From Conexibacter woesei DSM 14684 (lineage in GTDB: Bacteria; Actinomycetota; Thermoleophilia; Solirubrobacterales; Solirubrobacteraceae), in assembly GCF_000025265.1 (NCBI RefSeq), contig NC_013739.1, positions 4,946,001 to 5,010,000 on the forward strand: a DNA stretch of 64,000 nucleotides. The letters run 5' to 3'. Of the stretch, positions 17,358 to 26,433 are shown one piece after another. Position 1 is the stretch's first letter. Each line of letters starts with the position of its first letter. The position numbers and the translations under genes were made by a program. The notes under the pieces are model-generated. The model was not told where the DNA came from and did no database searches. It saw only the letters and a list, made by a program, of their open reading frames with translations.

Positions 17358-20300
17358 CGCCGCCTCTGCCGAAGCCTGGCAGCACCGCGCCGCCGGGCGG
17401 GAGGACGGCGACGCCCGCGCGGGCGCGTCTGCTCGCCGCGTTGGACGCCGTCACGGTCGCGACGTTGCGAACCGTTCCGGCGCGCGTGTCGCGGTTGACC
17501 CGCATCGCGACCGTGAACGTGCGCGACCCCTTGCCGGGCAGCAGCCCGACGTTCCAGCAGAGGTCGCCGCGACGCAGTCTGCCGCCGCCGGTCGAAACGA
17601 GGCTCAGCTCCTCCGGGAGGCGGTCGCAGACGACGACGTCAGCCGCCGCGCGGGTGCTCGTGTTCGTGACGGTGACGCGGAAGCGCGCGACGCCGCCGGG
17701 CACGACTCTCGCTCTGCCGAGCGTCGTCTTGGCGATCTTCAGCGTCGCGCGCCCGGCGCCGATCGCGGTCGTCGCCGACGCGCGGTCGTTGGACGGGTCG
17801 CGGTCGGCGACGTCGGAGCGGACCGCCGCCGCGTTGCGGACCGCTCTGCCGGCCGCGATCGCGGTGACTCTGACGGTGACGGTGCGGCTCTCACCGGCTC
17901 TGAGCGAGCCGAGTCTGCACGTCACGAGCGCGCCTCTGAGCGTGCATCTGCCGCCCGGCACCGTCGCCGAGACGCCTCTCACCTGACGCGGCAGCGTGTC
18001 CGTCACGGTGACGTTCGTCGCCGTCGCGGGACCGCTGTTGGTGACCTGGAGCGCGTAGCTGAAGCGACCGCCGAGAACCGGGGCCGTTCTCCCCTCCACG
18101 CTCTTTCTCAGCACCAGGTCGAAGTTGCCGCTGTTCGGCGGGCCGATTCTCGTCGGCACCTCGGAGCGGTTGTTCGACTGGTTCGGGTCGGGCTGCTCGC
18201 CCGTGATCGCCGCCACGTTGACGACGGTCGCGTTCTCGAGCGCCGCCGACACCTGGCCGACGACCTGGATCTGCGTCGAGGCGCCCGCGGCGAGCGCGCC
18301 GACCGTGCACGTCACCTGCTGGCCGCCGGCGCTGCACGTGCCCTGGGCGGGCGTCGCGGAGACGAACGTCACGCCCTGCGGCAGCGCGTCCGCGACGACG
18401 ATGCCGGTCGCGGCGCTGGGGCCGTTGTTGGTCGCGACGAGCGTCCAGGCGACGGTGCCGCCCGCGGCGGCCGTCGCCGGCCCGCTCTTGACGATCGCCA
18501 GATCGGTCGACGGGCCGACCGTGGTCGTCGCGTCGTCTCTGTCGTTGACCGGGTTCTCGTCGATCTGGTCGCCGTCGACGACCGCCGTGTTGACGATCGT
18601 CGCCGAGCCGAGCGCCGTCGGCACCGTCACGGTGATCTGGCGCGTCGCGCTCTCGCCGACCGCCAGCGCGCCGATCGCGCAGGTGACGGTCCCGCCGGCC
18701 TGCGTGCAGCCGTCGCTGGCGCCGCTGAACGTCACGCCGCTCGGCAGCGTGTCCGTCAGGACGACGCCGGTCGCGGCGTCGCCGCCGTGGTTGGTGACCG
18801 TCACGTCCCACGTCAGCTGACCGCCGGCCGCGACCGTCGCGGGGCCGTCCTTGACGACGCCGAGGTCGGCGACCGGGCCGACGACGACGGTCGCGTCGTC
18901 GCTGTTGGGATCGCCGCCACCCTGCGGCTCCGGCGTCGTGGTGGTGACCGTCGCCGTGTTCGTCCAGTCACCGTCGCGCGCGGCTCTCACGGTGACGTGG
19001 AGCGTCACCGGCGTGCCGACCGCGAGGTCGCCCAGGGCGCAGTCGATCGTGCCGGAGGACTCCGCACAGCGGTTGTCGTCGACCGAGACGAACGTCAGCC
19101 CGCTCGGCAGCACGTCGCGCAGTCTGACGTCGCGCGCCACCGACGGCCCTCTGTTGCTGACCGTCAGCGTGAACGTGCTCTGGTGGCCTCTGGCGATCGC
19201 CTCCGGCGTGGCGGTCTTGAGCACCGTCACGTCGGCGAGCGGGTCGGGGTTCGCGTCGTGGCTGTCCTCGTTGTTGCCGGGCGTCGGATCGTCGGTTCTG
19301 GCGTCGACTCTGGCTGTGTTGCTCAGCAGGCCGACTGTGTCCGGATCGACTCTCACGGTCAGCACGAACGTTCTCGTCGCACCCGCCGCGAGTCTGACCA
19401 GCTCGCATCTGACGACACCCGCCGCGAACGTGCACGGCGCGTCGGCCGAGGCGAACGTCACGCCGGTCGGCAGCGTGTCGCTGACGACGACGTCCTGCGC
19501 GTCGGAGGGACCGTCGTTGGTGATTCTCAGGCTCCACGTGTAGTCGCGGCCGGCGACATATCTCGGGTCGCCATCCTTGACGATCACCAGGTCCGCTCTC
19601 GCTCTGACGTCGAGCGAGCCGTCGTCTCTGATCGGCGTCGGCAGCTCGTCCGATCTGACCGTCGCTCTGTTGACGAGCGTGGTGCCGTCGGCGACGTCCG
19701 CCGCGACGGTCACGGGCAGTCTGATCGAGACTCTCGCGCCGACGGCGAGCTCGGCGACGGTCCAGACGACCGTCGTCTCGCCCGGGCCCGGGCCAGGCGT
19801 GGGCGCGATCTCCACGAAGCCCGCTCTCGGCGTCGCCTCCGCGCTTCTGGCCGTGTAGGTGAGCCCGCTCGGCAGCACGTCCGAGATCGTCAGGTTGTTC
19901 GCTCTCGCGACTCCGGTGTTCTCCACCTCGATCGTGAAGAAGGAGCCCTCACCCGCGACCGCGCTGCCTGCGTCCGGCGTCTTTCTGATCGTCAGCGCCG
20001 GGATTCTCAACGTCGCCGTCGCGGTGTCCGGCGGGGTTCCGTAGTCGCCGTCTCTGTTGCCGGTGTTGCCGGCCTCGTCTCTCGCGGAGCTGACGAGCGC
20101 GCTGTTGACGTTCGCTCTCGCGCCCGTACCGGGGTCGTCGGCCGCCGCGGGCGCGGGCGTCGCCGTGAAGGCGATCGTCGCCGTCTGGCCGGGCGCCAGC
20201 GAGGCGATCGTCCAGTCGAGTCTGTCGCCGGCCGCGTTCGCGGTCACAAAGGGCGCTCTCGCGACCGCGTCGACCGTCGCGGAGCCGCTGTCGTAGGACC

Positions 20301-23300
20301 AGCTTCTCGGCAGCGTGTCGGTGACGACCACGTCGCTCGCGGTCGCCGTCGCCGAGGTGTTTCTGACGACGACGCGCCACGGGAACGGTCTGCCGACCTC
20401 GGCGTCGCCGGTGTCCGGGAAGGACGCCAGCCCGGTCGTCTTGACGAGCGTCAGCGTCGGGAAGTCGAGCACGACTCTGACGCTGTCGCTGCCGCCGTCT
20501 CTGTAGTCGCGGTAGTCGACGGTCGGGTTGGCGCCCCGCTCCAGTCTTCTGACGCCGAAGTAGTCCGGCACCGAGGCGGTGTTGTCGATCGCCTGCCCGT
20601 CGCTGAGCTGGTCGGCGGTGACGAGTCTCGCTCTGTACGTCAGCTCCACGGTATCGCCGGGCGCGATCGGCCCGTCGATCGTCCAGACGATTCTGCGATC
20701 AGCAGCGCTCCACGCCTTCGTCACGGTGGCGTCGCTCGGCAGCGTCCCCATCGTGACGTCTGTCAGCTCGGCGTCGGGCATGTCGTTGACGACGACGTCG
20801 TACGCCGGCGAGTCGCCGCTGTTTCTCACGACGAGGCGGTACTCGAGCGCGTCGTCGGACTGCGCCGTCGTCGGGCCGTCGGTGAACGTGCCGCCATCGA
20901 CGCTGACCGCCTTGTCGATCGAGACTCTGGGCTCGATCACGGTGACGGTCGCTCTGTCGGTCGTTCTCTCCTCGAACCCGCTCGGGATCGCGCCGGGGTC
21001 GAACGGGCCGGCGACTCTGTTGGTGCTGTTGGAGCCGACCTCCGCGGTGTTGACCGCGGTCTCGGCTCTGACGACATTCGCGCCGCCGTTCGCGTGTCTG
21101 TCGCGCAGCCGCGCTCTGTAGGCGACTCTCATCACGAGCGGCGTCGCGAGCGGCGTGACGATGTCGCCGAAGTCCCACGCGATCGTCGTCGTGCCGTTGG
21201 CGTTGACGACAGGCGTGTATCTGCCGAGCGGGTCGTTGACGAACGGGCACGGGCCGCTGACGCAGGTGACCGCGCCGTACTCGACGAACGCGAGCGCGTC
21301 CGGCAGCACGTCCGTGACGGTGACGTCATAGAGCTCGATGTCCGCCGGTATCGTCACCAGCAGCTCGTAGCTCGCGACCTCGCCGACCGTCAGTCTCGCC
21401 GGCGTGACGCTCTTGGCGATCGTCGCGCCTCTGATGCCGATCGTGTTGCTGGCTCTCGCCTCGTAGCCGGTTCTGTTCGTTCTGGTCGAGTCGCGCCGGT
21501 CTGGGTTGCCCGACGTCGGCAGGCTCTGCGTTCTCGCGGTGACGACGTTCGTCAGTCTCGAACCGCCGACCGCCGGGTCGTCGACCTGCGTTCTGTACGT
21601 GAAGCCGGCGCTCGCGCCGGGCGCGATCGTCGCGACCGTGGTCGAGATCGTGCGCGTGCCCTCGTTCCAGACCACGCCCGGTCTGCCCGGGATCGTCGCG
21701 CCGTCGGCGAGTCTGTTGCCACTGCCGTCGACCGGCGTCAGGCCGATCGGCACGACGTCGGCGATCAGCACCTCGTGCGCGACCGAGACGCGGCCGGGGC
21801 TGCCCGCACCGTTCGTCGTCGTGACCGTGTACGTGACGAAGTCACCCGGGAGCACCTTGGCGCCGCCGAGGTCGTCGCTCTTCGCCTGCGAGAGCAGCGG
21901 CTCGACGATCGTCGTGTTGACGGTCGAGGAGTTTCTCGTCTGCGTGCCGTTTCTGGTGTCGGCCCATCTGAGCGTCGCGCTGTTCGTCAGGTTCCCGGAC
22001 GTGCGCGTGTTCGTGCTGACGTCCGCGACGATCACGTCGAAGACGAGTCTGACGGTCGCGTCCGGGCCACCCGCCGCCACGACGACGTCGTTGTCGAATC
22101 TGACGCTCGGCGTCGCGCCGCTGGTGTCGATCGTGTACGTCGCGGGCGTGCCGGTGACGACCACGCTCTCGCTGCCGACGACGTAGTTCTGCCGCAGCGA
22201 GCTGTCGATCGCGTCGGTGATCGTGACGTCTCTGCCGAGCGTCGTGCCGGCCGGGATAGTCGCGGTCACCGTGTATCTGATCGTCTCGCCGATCGTCGCC
22301 TGGCTGGTCGTGTTGCCTGCCTCGGTGACCGACGTCGTCGCCGTCTTGGCGATCGTCGCGTCTCTCGTGACGACGTTGCTCGGGTCTCTCGCCGCCTGTG
22401 TGTTCGCGTTCGGCTCCTGCGCCGGGTCGATGTTGCTCGACGGGATGTAGACGACGTTGTTGAGCGGGTCGCCGGTGTTCGAGACGCCGATGAACTGGCG
22501 CACGCCGGCGGTGTTGACGAGGTTGCGCGCAGCGCCGATGTCGACCGGCACCGTCGCGGTGTACGTGAGCGTGAGCGAACCGCCGGCCGGAACGGTCAGA
22601 CCGCTCCATCTGATTCTGTCGGCGCCGATGCCGCCGTCGACGCACGCGCCGCCGTTGCTGATCGCAGCGACGCCGGGAAGCATGCAGTCGTACTCTCTGA
22701 ACGGCAGCACGTCCCAGACCTCGACGTCGGTCGCGTCCTGGCTGCCGGTGTTGGAGATGTCGATCCGGTAGGTGACTCTGTCGCTCGCCTGGACCGTTCT
22801 GTTGTCTCTGTTCGCGGCGTGCGGCCCGTCGACCTGCGAGCCGCCGCGCTCGATTCTCGCGACGCCCTTCAGCAGGCTCACGAGCGGCGTCTCGAGTCTG
22901 ATGTCGACCGAGTCACGCAGCGGCTCCGAGACTCCCGCCGTGTTCAGCGACGAGAACTTCATCAGGTTGCCGAGCACCTCGCCGTGGACGGCTCTCGGCG
23001 GCCGCACGATCGTCGAGAAGACGCGCTCGAAGACGAGGCTGCCTCTCGGCACGGTCGTGCCGGTGACCGTCCACGCAAGCACGCCGTCGGCGGCGGCGGA
23101 GGCGTCGAGCGTCGAGGTGACGTTGTTGGCGCCGTACGGTCTGTCGCTGGTGGCCTCGAACGTCGCGCCCGGCGGCAGGAAGTCGCGGATCGCCTGCGGC
23201 GAGGTGTCGACGCCGGACGGGAAGTCGACGCGCACCTTCCAGCAGACGCGGTCGCCCGGGTGGTAGACGGGGACCGTTCTGACGTACGTCGCAAGCGCGC

Positions 23301-25065
23301 AGTCGATGCCCGACGCGGCCACGAGCTTGACGATTCTCGGGCTGCTGGACTGCTGGCCGGCGCTGCTGGCGTCAGGCAGGATCGTGCCGCTGCCGTAGCC
23401 GGCGTCGTGGGCGATCTCAGCGCCGCCCGGCGTCGTGCAGTCCGGCGAGCCGGGCAGCAGGCAGCGGACGACGGCCGTGCCCTCGGTTCTGACTCTGTTG
23501 TCGATCGCGTCACGCGTCAGGATCGGCGTCGTCGGCTCGTAGTTCGACTGGTAGTGCGAGCGCGTGCGGGTCGGGAATCTGAGCGTGAATCTGTCGCTGA
23601 CGCCGGTCTGCGCCAGCGCTGGGAAGTCGGTGCTGTTCCACGTGATCGTCCACGTGCCGTCGGCGTTCTCGGTCGCGTCTGTGTACGGCGCGGTGGGCAG
23701 CAGCCCGCCGACCGGATCGCACTCGACGTCTCTCGCGTTCGGCGTTCTCGTCAGGTTCGTCGCGCCGAGCGGGCAGAGGCCGTTCGGCAGCGTGTCGGTG
23801 ACGGTGGCGTCTCTGACGGAGCGGTACTCGGAGGTCTCGAACTCGAGCGTCCATGTCGTCAGCCCGCCCTGCACCAGATCGTCGCCGGACGCGCTCTTGT
23901 GCACGACCCAGTCCTCGGCGGTCCGCGTCAGCGTCGTCTCGTCTCTGACCGTGAGCGAGTCGTTGTATCTGCCGCTCGCGGTCGCGTGGTTGACGAGCGC
24001 CTGCTCGTCACGCGTCTCCGGTCCGGAGTTGTTGTCGAGGTTGGTCGCCTGCGGGCCGGTTCTGGCCGGCGTCGCGCCCGTCCACGTCATCGTGTTCTCG
24101 CGGATCGGGACGGCGGCACGGTATCTGAACTCGCGTCTCTCGCCGTTGGCGAGCGTGCCGACAGCCCACTCGACGCGCGTGTAGACGCCGCTCGGGAGCG
24201 GTCCGGCGCCGTCAGGATCGACGTTGACGGTCTCGACGGTCTGCGGCGCGGTGCACGGCGCCAACGCCGCGACGACGATCGGGCCGGAGCCCGGGTACTC
24301 CTGCGCGCTGCCGGCGTTGGTCGGCGCGTTCGTCGTGTTGTCGGCGCCGGGGCCGCCGCAGCCGAGGAACTCGAGGCCGGCGGGCACGAAGTCGACGAGC
24401 GTCACGTCCGTCGTCGGTCTGATGCCGTTGTTTCTGACCGAGACCGTGTAGACGGTCTGGTGGTCGTGCACGCCGCGGAGGATCTCGCCCTCAGGCGACG
24501 GCTCGTCCTTCTCGACGTCGATCGCGTTGATCGTCGTCGTGCCGGTGACTTCAGCGCTGTAGCCGGTGTAGGAGCTCGCGCCGGAGCCGACCGGCTGACC
24601 TGCCGCGTCGAACTGCGGGACGAAGCGCGGCGCGTCGTTGACGAACGCTTGCGCTCTGATCGGGAAGGTCGAGCCGACGTCGTACGTCACGGTGTTGTAG
24701 GTGACGTCGAACGCCAGCACGTTGGTCGCGTTCGGCGACAAGTCCGAGACGTTGCGGAAGAGCAGCGTCGTCTCGCCCACTCCGGGCCCGCTGATCTGTC
24801 TCGGCGCCGTCTCCGCGCCGCCCGCGTAGGTCACGCCGGGAGGCAGCACGACGCGGTAGCTGAGGTTGTAGCCGTACGGCTGCCCGGCGGGATTTCTCGC
24901 CGTCACGGTGACCGGGACCGTTGAACCATGCAAAATCGTCTGAGAGGTGATCGTCGCCGAGATGTCCGGCGTGCCCGCGGCGCGCGCGGCGCTCACGGCG
25001 AAGAGGAGACTCGCGAGTGCGGCAAGGGTGACGATCAGCGCGCGGCGCTGCAGGCGGAGTGACAT
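17344..25065 (-). CDS. Giant secreted DUF11 repeat protein
   Basis: A 2573-residue surface or secreted protein. It opens with MSLRLQRRALIVTLAALASL and an AARA signal-peptidase site, then runs as about 16 tandem beta-sandwich DUF11 modules. Each is marked by a D-x-LP motif (VTDTLP, ISDVLPSG, LRDVLPSG) and an LxxGxxxxxxxxV strand pattern. The last eight modules are about 115-130 residues long and very alike; the first half is more divergent and carries extra cysteines. No LPxTG motif or membrane anchor ends the protein; it finishes with a glycine/proline-rich tail. DUF11 proteins are adhesin-like or cell-envelope stalks. Most arginines are AGA, unlike neighbouring genes. The overlapping L,D-transpeptidase gene downstream suggests wall attachment. 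Confidence 0.9.
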   Translation of the reverse strand: MSLRLQRRALIVTLAALASLLFAVSAARAAGTPDISATITSQTILHGSTVPVTVTARNPAGQPYGYNLSYRVVLPPGVTYAGGAETAPRQISGPGVGETTLLFRNVSDLSPNATNVLAFDVTYNTVTYDVGSTFPIRAQAFVNDAPRFVPQFDAAGQPVGSGASSYTGYSAEVTGTTTINAIDVEKDEPSPEGEILRGVHDHQTVYTVSVRNNGIRPTTDVTLVDFVPAGLEFLGCGGPGADNTTNAPTNAGSAQEYPGSGPIVVAALAPCTAPQTVETVNVDPDGAGPLPSGVYTRVEWAVGTLANGERREFRYRAAVPIRENTMTWTGATPARTGPQATNLDNNSGPETRDEQALVNHATASGRYNDSLTVRDETTLTRTAEDWVVHKSASGDDLVQGGLTTWTLEFETSEYRSVRDATVTDTLPNGLCPLGATNLTRTPNARDVECDPVGGLLPTAPYTDATENADGTWTITWNSTDFPALAQTGVSDRFTLRFPTRTRSHYQSNYEPTTPILTRDAIDNRVRTEGTAVVRCLLPGSPDCTTPGGAEIAHDAGYGSGTILPDASSAGQQSSSPRIVKLVAASGIDCALATYVRTVPVYHPGDRVCWKVRVDFPSGVDTSPQAIRDFLPPGATFEATSDRPYGANNVTSTLDASAAADGVLAWTVTGTTVPRGSLVFERVFSTIVRPPRAVHGEVLGNLMKFSSLNTAGVSEPLRDSVDIRLETPLVSLLKGVARIERGGSQVDGPHAANRDNRTVQASDRVTYRIDISNTGSQDATDVEVWDVLPFREYDCMLPGVAAISNGGACVDGGIGADRIRWSGLTVPAGGSLTLTYTATVPVDIGAARNLVNTAGVRQFIGVSNTGDPLNNVVYIPSSNIDPAQEPNANTQAARDPSNVVTRDATIAKTATTSVTEAGNTTSQATIGETIRYTVTATIPAGTTLGRDVTITDAIDSSLRQNYVVGSESVVVTGTPATYTIDTSGATPSVRFDNDVVVAAGGPDATVRLVFDVIVADVSTNTRTSGNLTNSATLRWADTRNGTQTRNSSTVNTTIVEPLLSQAKSDDLGGAKVLPGDFVTYTVTTTNGAGSPGRVSVAHEVLIADVVPIGLTPVDGSGNRLADGATIPGRPGVVWNEGTRTISTTVATIAPGASAGFTYRTQVDDPAVGGSRLTNVVTARTQSLPTSGNPDRRDSTRTNRTGYEARASNTIGIRGATIAKSVTPARLTVGEVASYELLVTIPADIELYDVTVTDVLPDALAFVEYGAVTCVSGPCPFVNDPLGRYTPVVNANGTTTIAWDFGDIVTPLATPLVMRVAYRARLRDRHANGGANVVRAETAVNTAEVGSNSTNRVAGPFDPGAIPSGFEERTTDRATVTVIEPRVSIDKAVSVDGGTFTDGPTTAQSDDALEYRLVVRNSGDSPAYDVVVNDMPDAELTDVTMGTLPSDATVTKAWSAADRRIVWTIDGPIAPGDTVELTYRARLVTADQLSDGQAIDNTASVPDYFGVRRLERGANPTVDYRDYRDGGSDSVRVVLDFPTLTLVKTTGLASFPDTGDAEVGRPFPWRVVVRNTSATATASDVVVTDTLPRSWSYDSGSATVDAVARAPFVTANAAGDRLDWTIASLAPGQTATIAFTATPAPAAADDPGTGARANVNSALVSSARDEAGNTGNRDGDYGTPPDTATATLRIPALTIRKTPDAGSAVAGEGSFFTIEVENTGVARANNLTISDVLPSGLTYTARSAEATPRAGFVEIAPTPGPGPGETTVVWTVAELAVGARVSIRLPVTVAADVADGTTLVNRATVRSDELPTPIRDDGSLDVRARADLVIVKDGDPRYVAGRDYTWSLRITNDGPSDAQDVVVSDTLPTGVTFASADAPCTFAAGVVRCELVRLAAGATRTFVLTVRVDPDTVGLLSNTARVDARTDDPTPGNNEDSHDANPDPLADVTVLKTATPEAIARGHQSTFTLTVSNRGPSVARDVRLRDVLPSGLTFVSVDDNRCAESSGTIDCALGDLAVGTPVTLHVTVRAARDGDWTNTATVTTTTPEPQGGGDPNSDDATVVVGPVADLGVVKDGPATVAAGGQLTWDVTVTNHGGDAATGVVLTDTLPSGVTFSGASDGCTQAGGTVTCAIGALAVGESATRQITVTVPTALGSATIVNTAVVDGDQIDENPVNDRDDATTTVGPSTDLAIVKSGPATAAAGGTVAWTLVATNNGPSAATGIVVADALPQGVTFVSATPAQGTCSAGGQQVTCTVGALAAGASTQIQVVGQVSAALENATVVNVAAITGEQPDPNQSNNRSEVPTRIGPPNSGNFDLVLRKSVEGRTAPVLGGRFSYALQVTNSGPATATNVTVTDTLPRQVRGVSATVPGGRCTLRGALVTCRLGSLRAGESRTVTVRVTAIAAGRAVRNAAAVRSDVADRDPSNDRASATTAIGAGRATLKIAKTTLGRARVVPGGVARFRVTVTNTSTRAAADVVVCDRLPEELSLVSTGGGRLRRGDLCWNVGLLPGKGSRTFTVAMRVNRDTRAGTVRNVATVTASNAASRRARAGVAVLPPGGAVLPGFGRGGGVTG

Positions 25066-25135
25066 CGGCGGAGGCACCTGTTTCGGAAAGGGGGTGGACT
25101 GGGAAGAACGCTGCTGCCGGTGTGTCGGGCGAAGC

Positions 25136-25155
25136 TGGCGCGTTCCCCCCTGCGA
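25136..25155 (-). promoter_or_regulatory. Conserved element TCGCAGGGGGGAACGCGCC upstream of the DUF11 gene
   Basis: On the minus strand, about 70 bases before the DUF11 start, the sequence reads TCGCAGGGGGGAACGCGCC. Nearly the same element, TCGAAGGGGGGAAGCGCGCC, precedes the PAS protein gene at 25867-25886. Function unknown. A small hairpin GGGTC-TTC-GACCC lies just upstream. Confidence 0.45.
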
Positions 25156-25193
25156 CTTTTCGGGTCGAAGACCCTCGAACATTCGCGAGCGGG

Positions 25194-25787
25194 TCAGAGT
25201 ACTGACATCGTGCGCCCGGTCAGTGTCGTGGCCAGCATGTAGAGCGAGACGACGTAACCGAGCGAGGTGGCGAGGTGCACCGGCACCATCGCGGGGTCGT
25301 CCGGCTCGCACGAGAGCGCGTCGAACAGCTCGCCGACGGCGCCGCGCGCGATCGTGACCGGCCCGCGCGGCGGCAGCCCCAGCCGCTCGGAGTCGCCGCT
25401 CAGGACCGCGCCGGCGACGCGGGCGACCCCGTCGCGGCCGGCGTCGAGCTGGTAGGTGTTGCGCGGGTGCGCCTCCAGCGCGCGCCACAGCAGTCGCGCC
25501 GCCGCGGCGCTCGTGTCGCGCAGTCGCTCGCTCGGCTCCCGCAGCTCGGTGTCCGTCGGCGCCGGCCGTCGCAGCAGCTCGCGCTCGAACACCTGCGACA
25601 CCAGCGCGACCTCCGTCAGCAGCTCGCCTGCGGCGCACATCAGCGCATGGCTGCCGCGCGTGCGCTCGGCCTCGGCGTCGGTGCCGGTCAGCTCGCCGCC
25701 ACGGAGGATCGCGGCGTGGAGGTCGCGCGCTATCGCGTCGTGATCGTGGTCGTCGACCTCGGCGAAGAGGTTGGTGGCGCTCAGCAT
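25194..25787 (-). CDS. Hypothetical protein, helical, histidine-rich N terminus
   Basis: I do not recognise this 197-residue protein. It begins MLSATNLFAEVDDHDHDAI, is predicted mostly helical with many acidic and arginine residues, and ends with a hydrophobic stretch (LATSLGYVVSLYMLATTLTG) that could be a membrane helix. A GGAGGAG lies 6 bases before the ATG. It is upstream of the DUF11 gene on the same strand (128 bases apart) and divergent from the PAS protein gene. Its proximity to both suggests a shared regulatory context but no function can be assigned. Confidence 0.7.
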   Translation of the reverse strand: MLSATNLFAEVDDHDHDAIARDLHAAILRGGELTGTDAEAERTRGSHALMCAAGELLTEVALVSQVFERELLRRPAPTDTELREPSERLRDTSAAAARLLWRALEAHPRNTYQLDAGRDGVARVAGAVLSGDSERLGLPPRGPVTIARGAVGELFDALSCEPDDPAMVPVHLATSLGYVVSLYMLATTLTGRTMSVL

Positions 25788-25852
25788 TGGTGCTCCTCCG
25801 AGACAGGGGCCGGTCCGGGTGTTCGCAGTCATGTCGCCGCGCGCGCCGCGCC

Positions 25853-25878
25853 TCCCCCCTGGCAACTCGAAGGGGGGA
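25853..25878. repeat. Perfect inverted repeat TCCCCCCT-N10-AGGGGGGA
   Basis: Eight-base arms at 25853-25860 and 25871-25878 enclose ten bases, in the divergent region between the hypothetical gene and the PAS protein gene. There is no T-tract. It may be an operator or RNA hairpin. The right arm is part of the element shared with the DUF11 upstream region. Confidence 0.6.
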
Positions 25879-25914
25879 AGCGCGCCGGTCCGCGCGACGA
25901 CCCTCCGAACCCCC

Positions 25915-26409
25915 ATGAGCTCGTCCCGCGCCCATCTCCAACTCGTCCCCTCAACTGCCGAGGCCGCGCGTCCGCACCGCTGGTTCTGCGGCCGCTGCGG
26001 CTCCCCATCACCGCACGGACACGTCCCACCGCCGTTCTCACGCGGCTGCGAGACGTGCGGTCTCGGCATCCTGGTCGAGGCGCCCGCCGACCTCGCGCCC
26101 GCGCCGGGCGACGCCTTCCTGCTCGTCGACCGCACGCTCGCGGTCCAGACCCTCTCCGACGCCGCCGCGCAGCTGCTCGGGGTCGACGCCGCCGCGGCCG
26201 TCGGCCGTCCTGTCGCCGAGCTGCTGTGCGCCGCCGACGCCGAGGCCCCCGGCGCCGAGCCGCTCGGCGCCGCGATCATGCACGCGGCCGGCGGCGAGGA
26301 CGAGCCGCTGCACGTGACCGTGCGCCCCGCGGACGTCTTCGGCGTGCGGATGCGACTGCGCGTCGGCGCGTGCGGGCCGCCGCGCGCGGCGCTGCTCGTC
26401 GTCGAGTAG
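25915..26409 (+). CDS. Zinc-ribbon and PAS-like domain protein
   Basis: A 164-residue protein. An N-terminal zinc-ribbon is formed by FCGRCG and CETCG (CxxC pairs about 20 residues apart). A PAS-like domain follows, with DAFLLVDRTLAVQTLSDAA, GVDAAAAVGRPVAELL, and a closing strand RAALLVVE. It has no output domain, so it is likely a small sensory or adaptor protein in the cytosol. The start at ATG 25915 excludes a poorly conserved upstream extension. The G-rich element TCGAAGGGGGGAAGCGCGCC lies about 30 bases upstream. Ligand and partner are unknown. Confidence 0.75.
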   Translation: MSSSRAHLQLVPSTAEAARPHRWFCGRCGSPSPHGHVPPPFSRGCETCGLGILVEAPADLAPAPGDAFLLVDRTLAVQTLSDAAAQLLGVDAAAAVGRPVAELLCAADAEAPGAEPLGAAIMHAAGGEDEPLHVTVRPADVFGVRMRLRVGACGPPRAALLVVE

Positions 26410-26420
26410 CCGCGAGGTCC

Positions 26421-26426
26421 TAGACT
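26421..26426 (+). promoter_or_regulatory. TAGACT box, likely -10 of the LON-domain gene
   Basis: TAGACT is 7 bases before ATG 26434, with no Shine-Dalgarno between, the leaderless arrangement. It is the same hexamer as the -10 of the sigma factor promoter at 45287-45292. Confidence 0.45.
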
Positions 26427-26433
26427 CCCGTCC

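Noticed and set aside
16843-24924. An open frame of about 2700 codons on the plus strand, opposite the DUF11 gene
   Set aside because: It mirrors the DUF11 gene on the other strand. Its translation is arginine/aspartate/valine-rich without any domain, as expected when a GC-rich gene that avoids TTA, CTA and TCA codons is read backwards.
25853-25878. C6/G6 hairpin as a transcription terminator
   Set aside because: It lies between two divergent starts, so no transcript ends there, and it has no T-tract.
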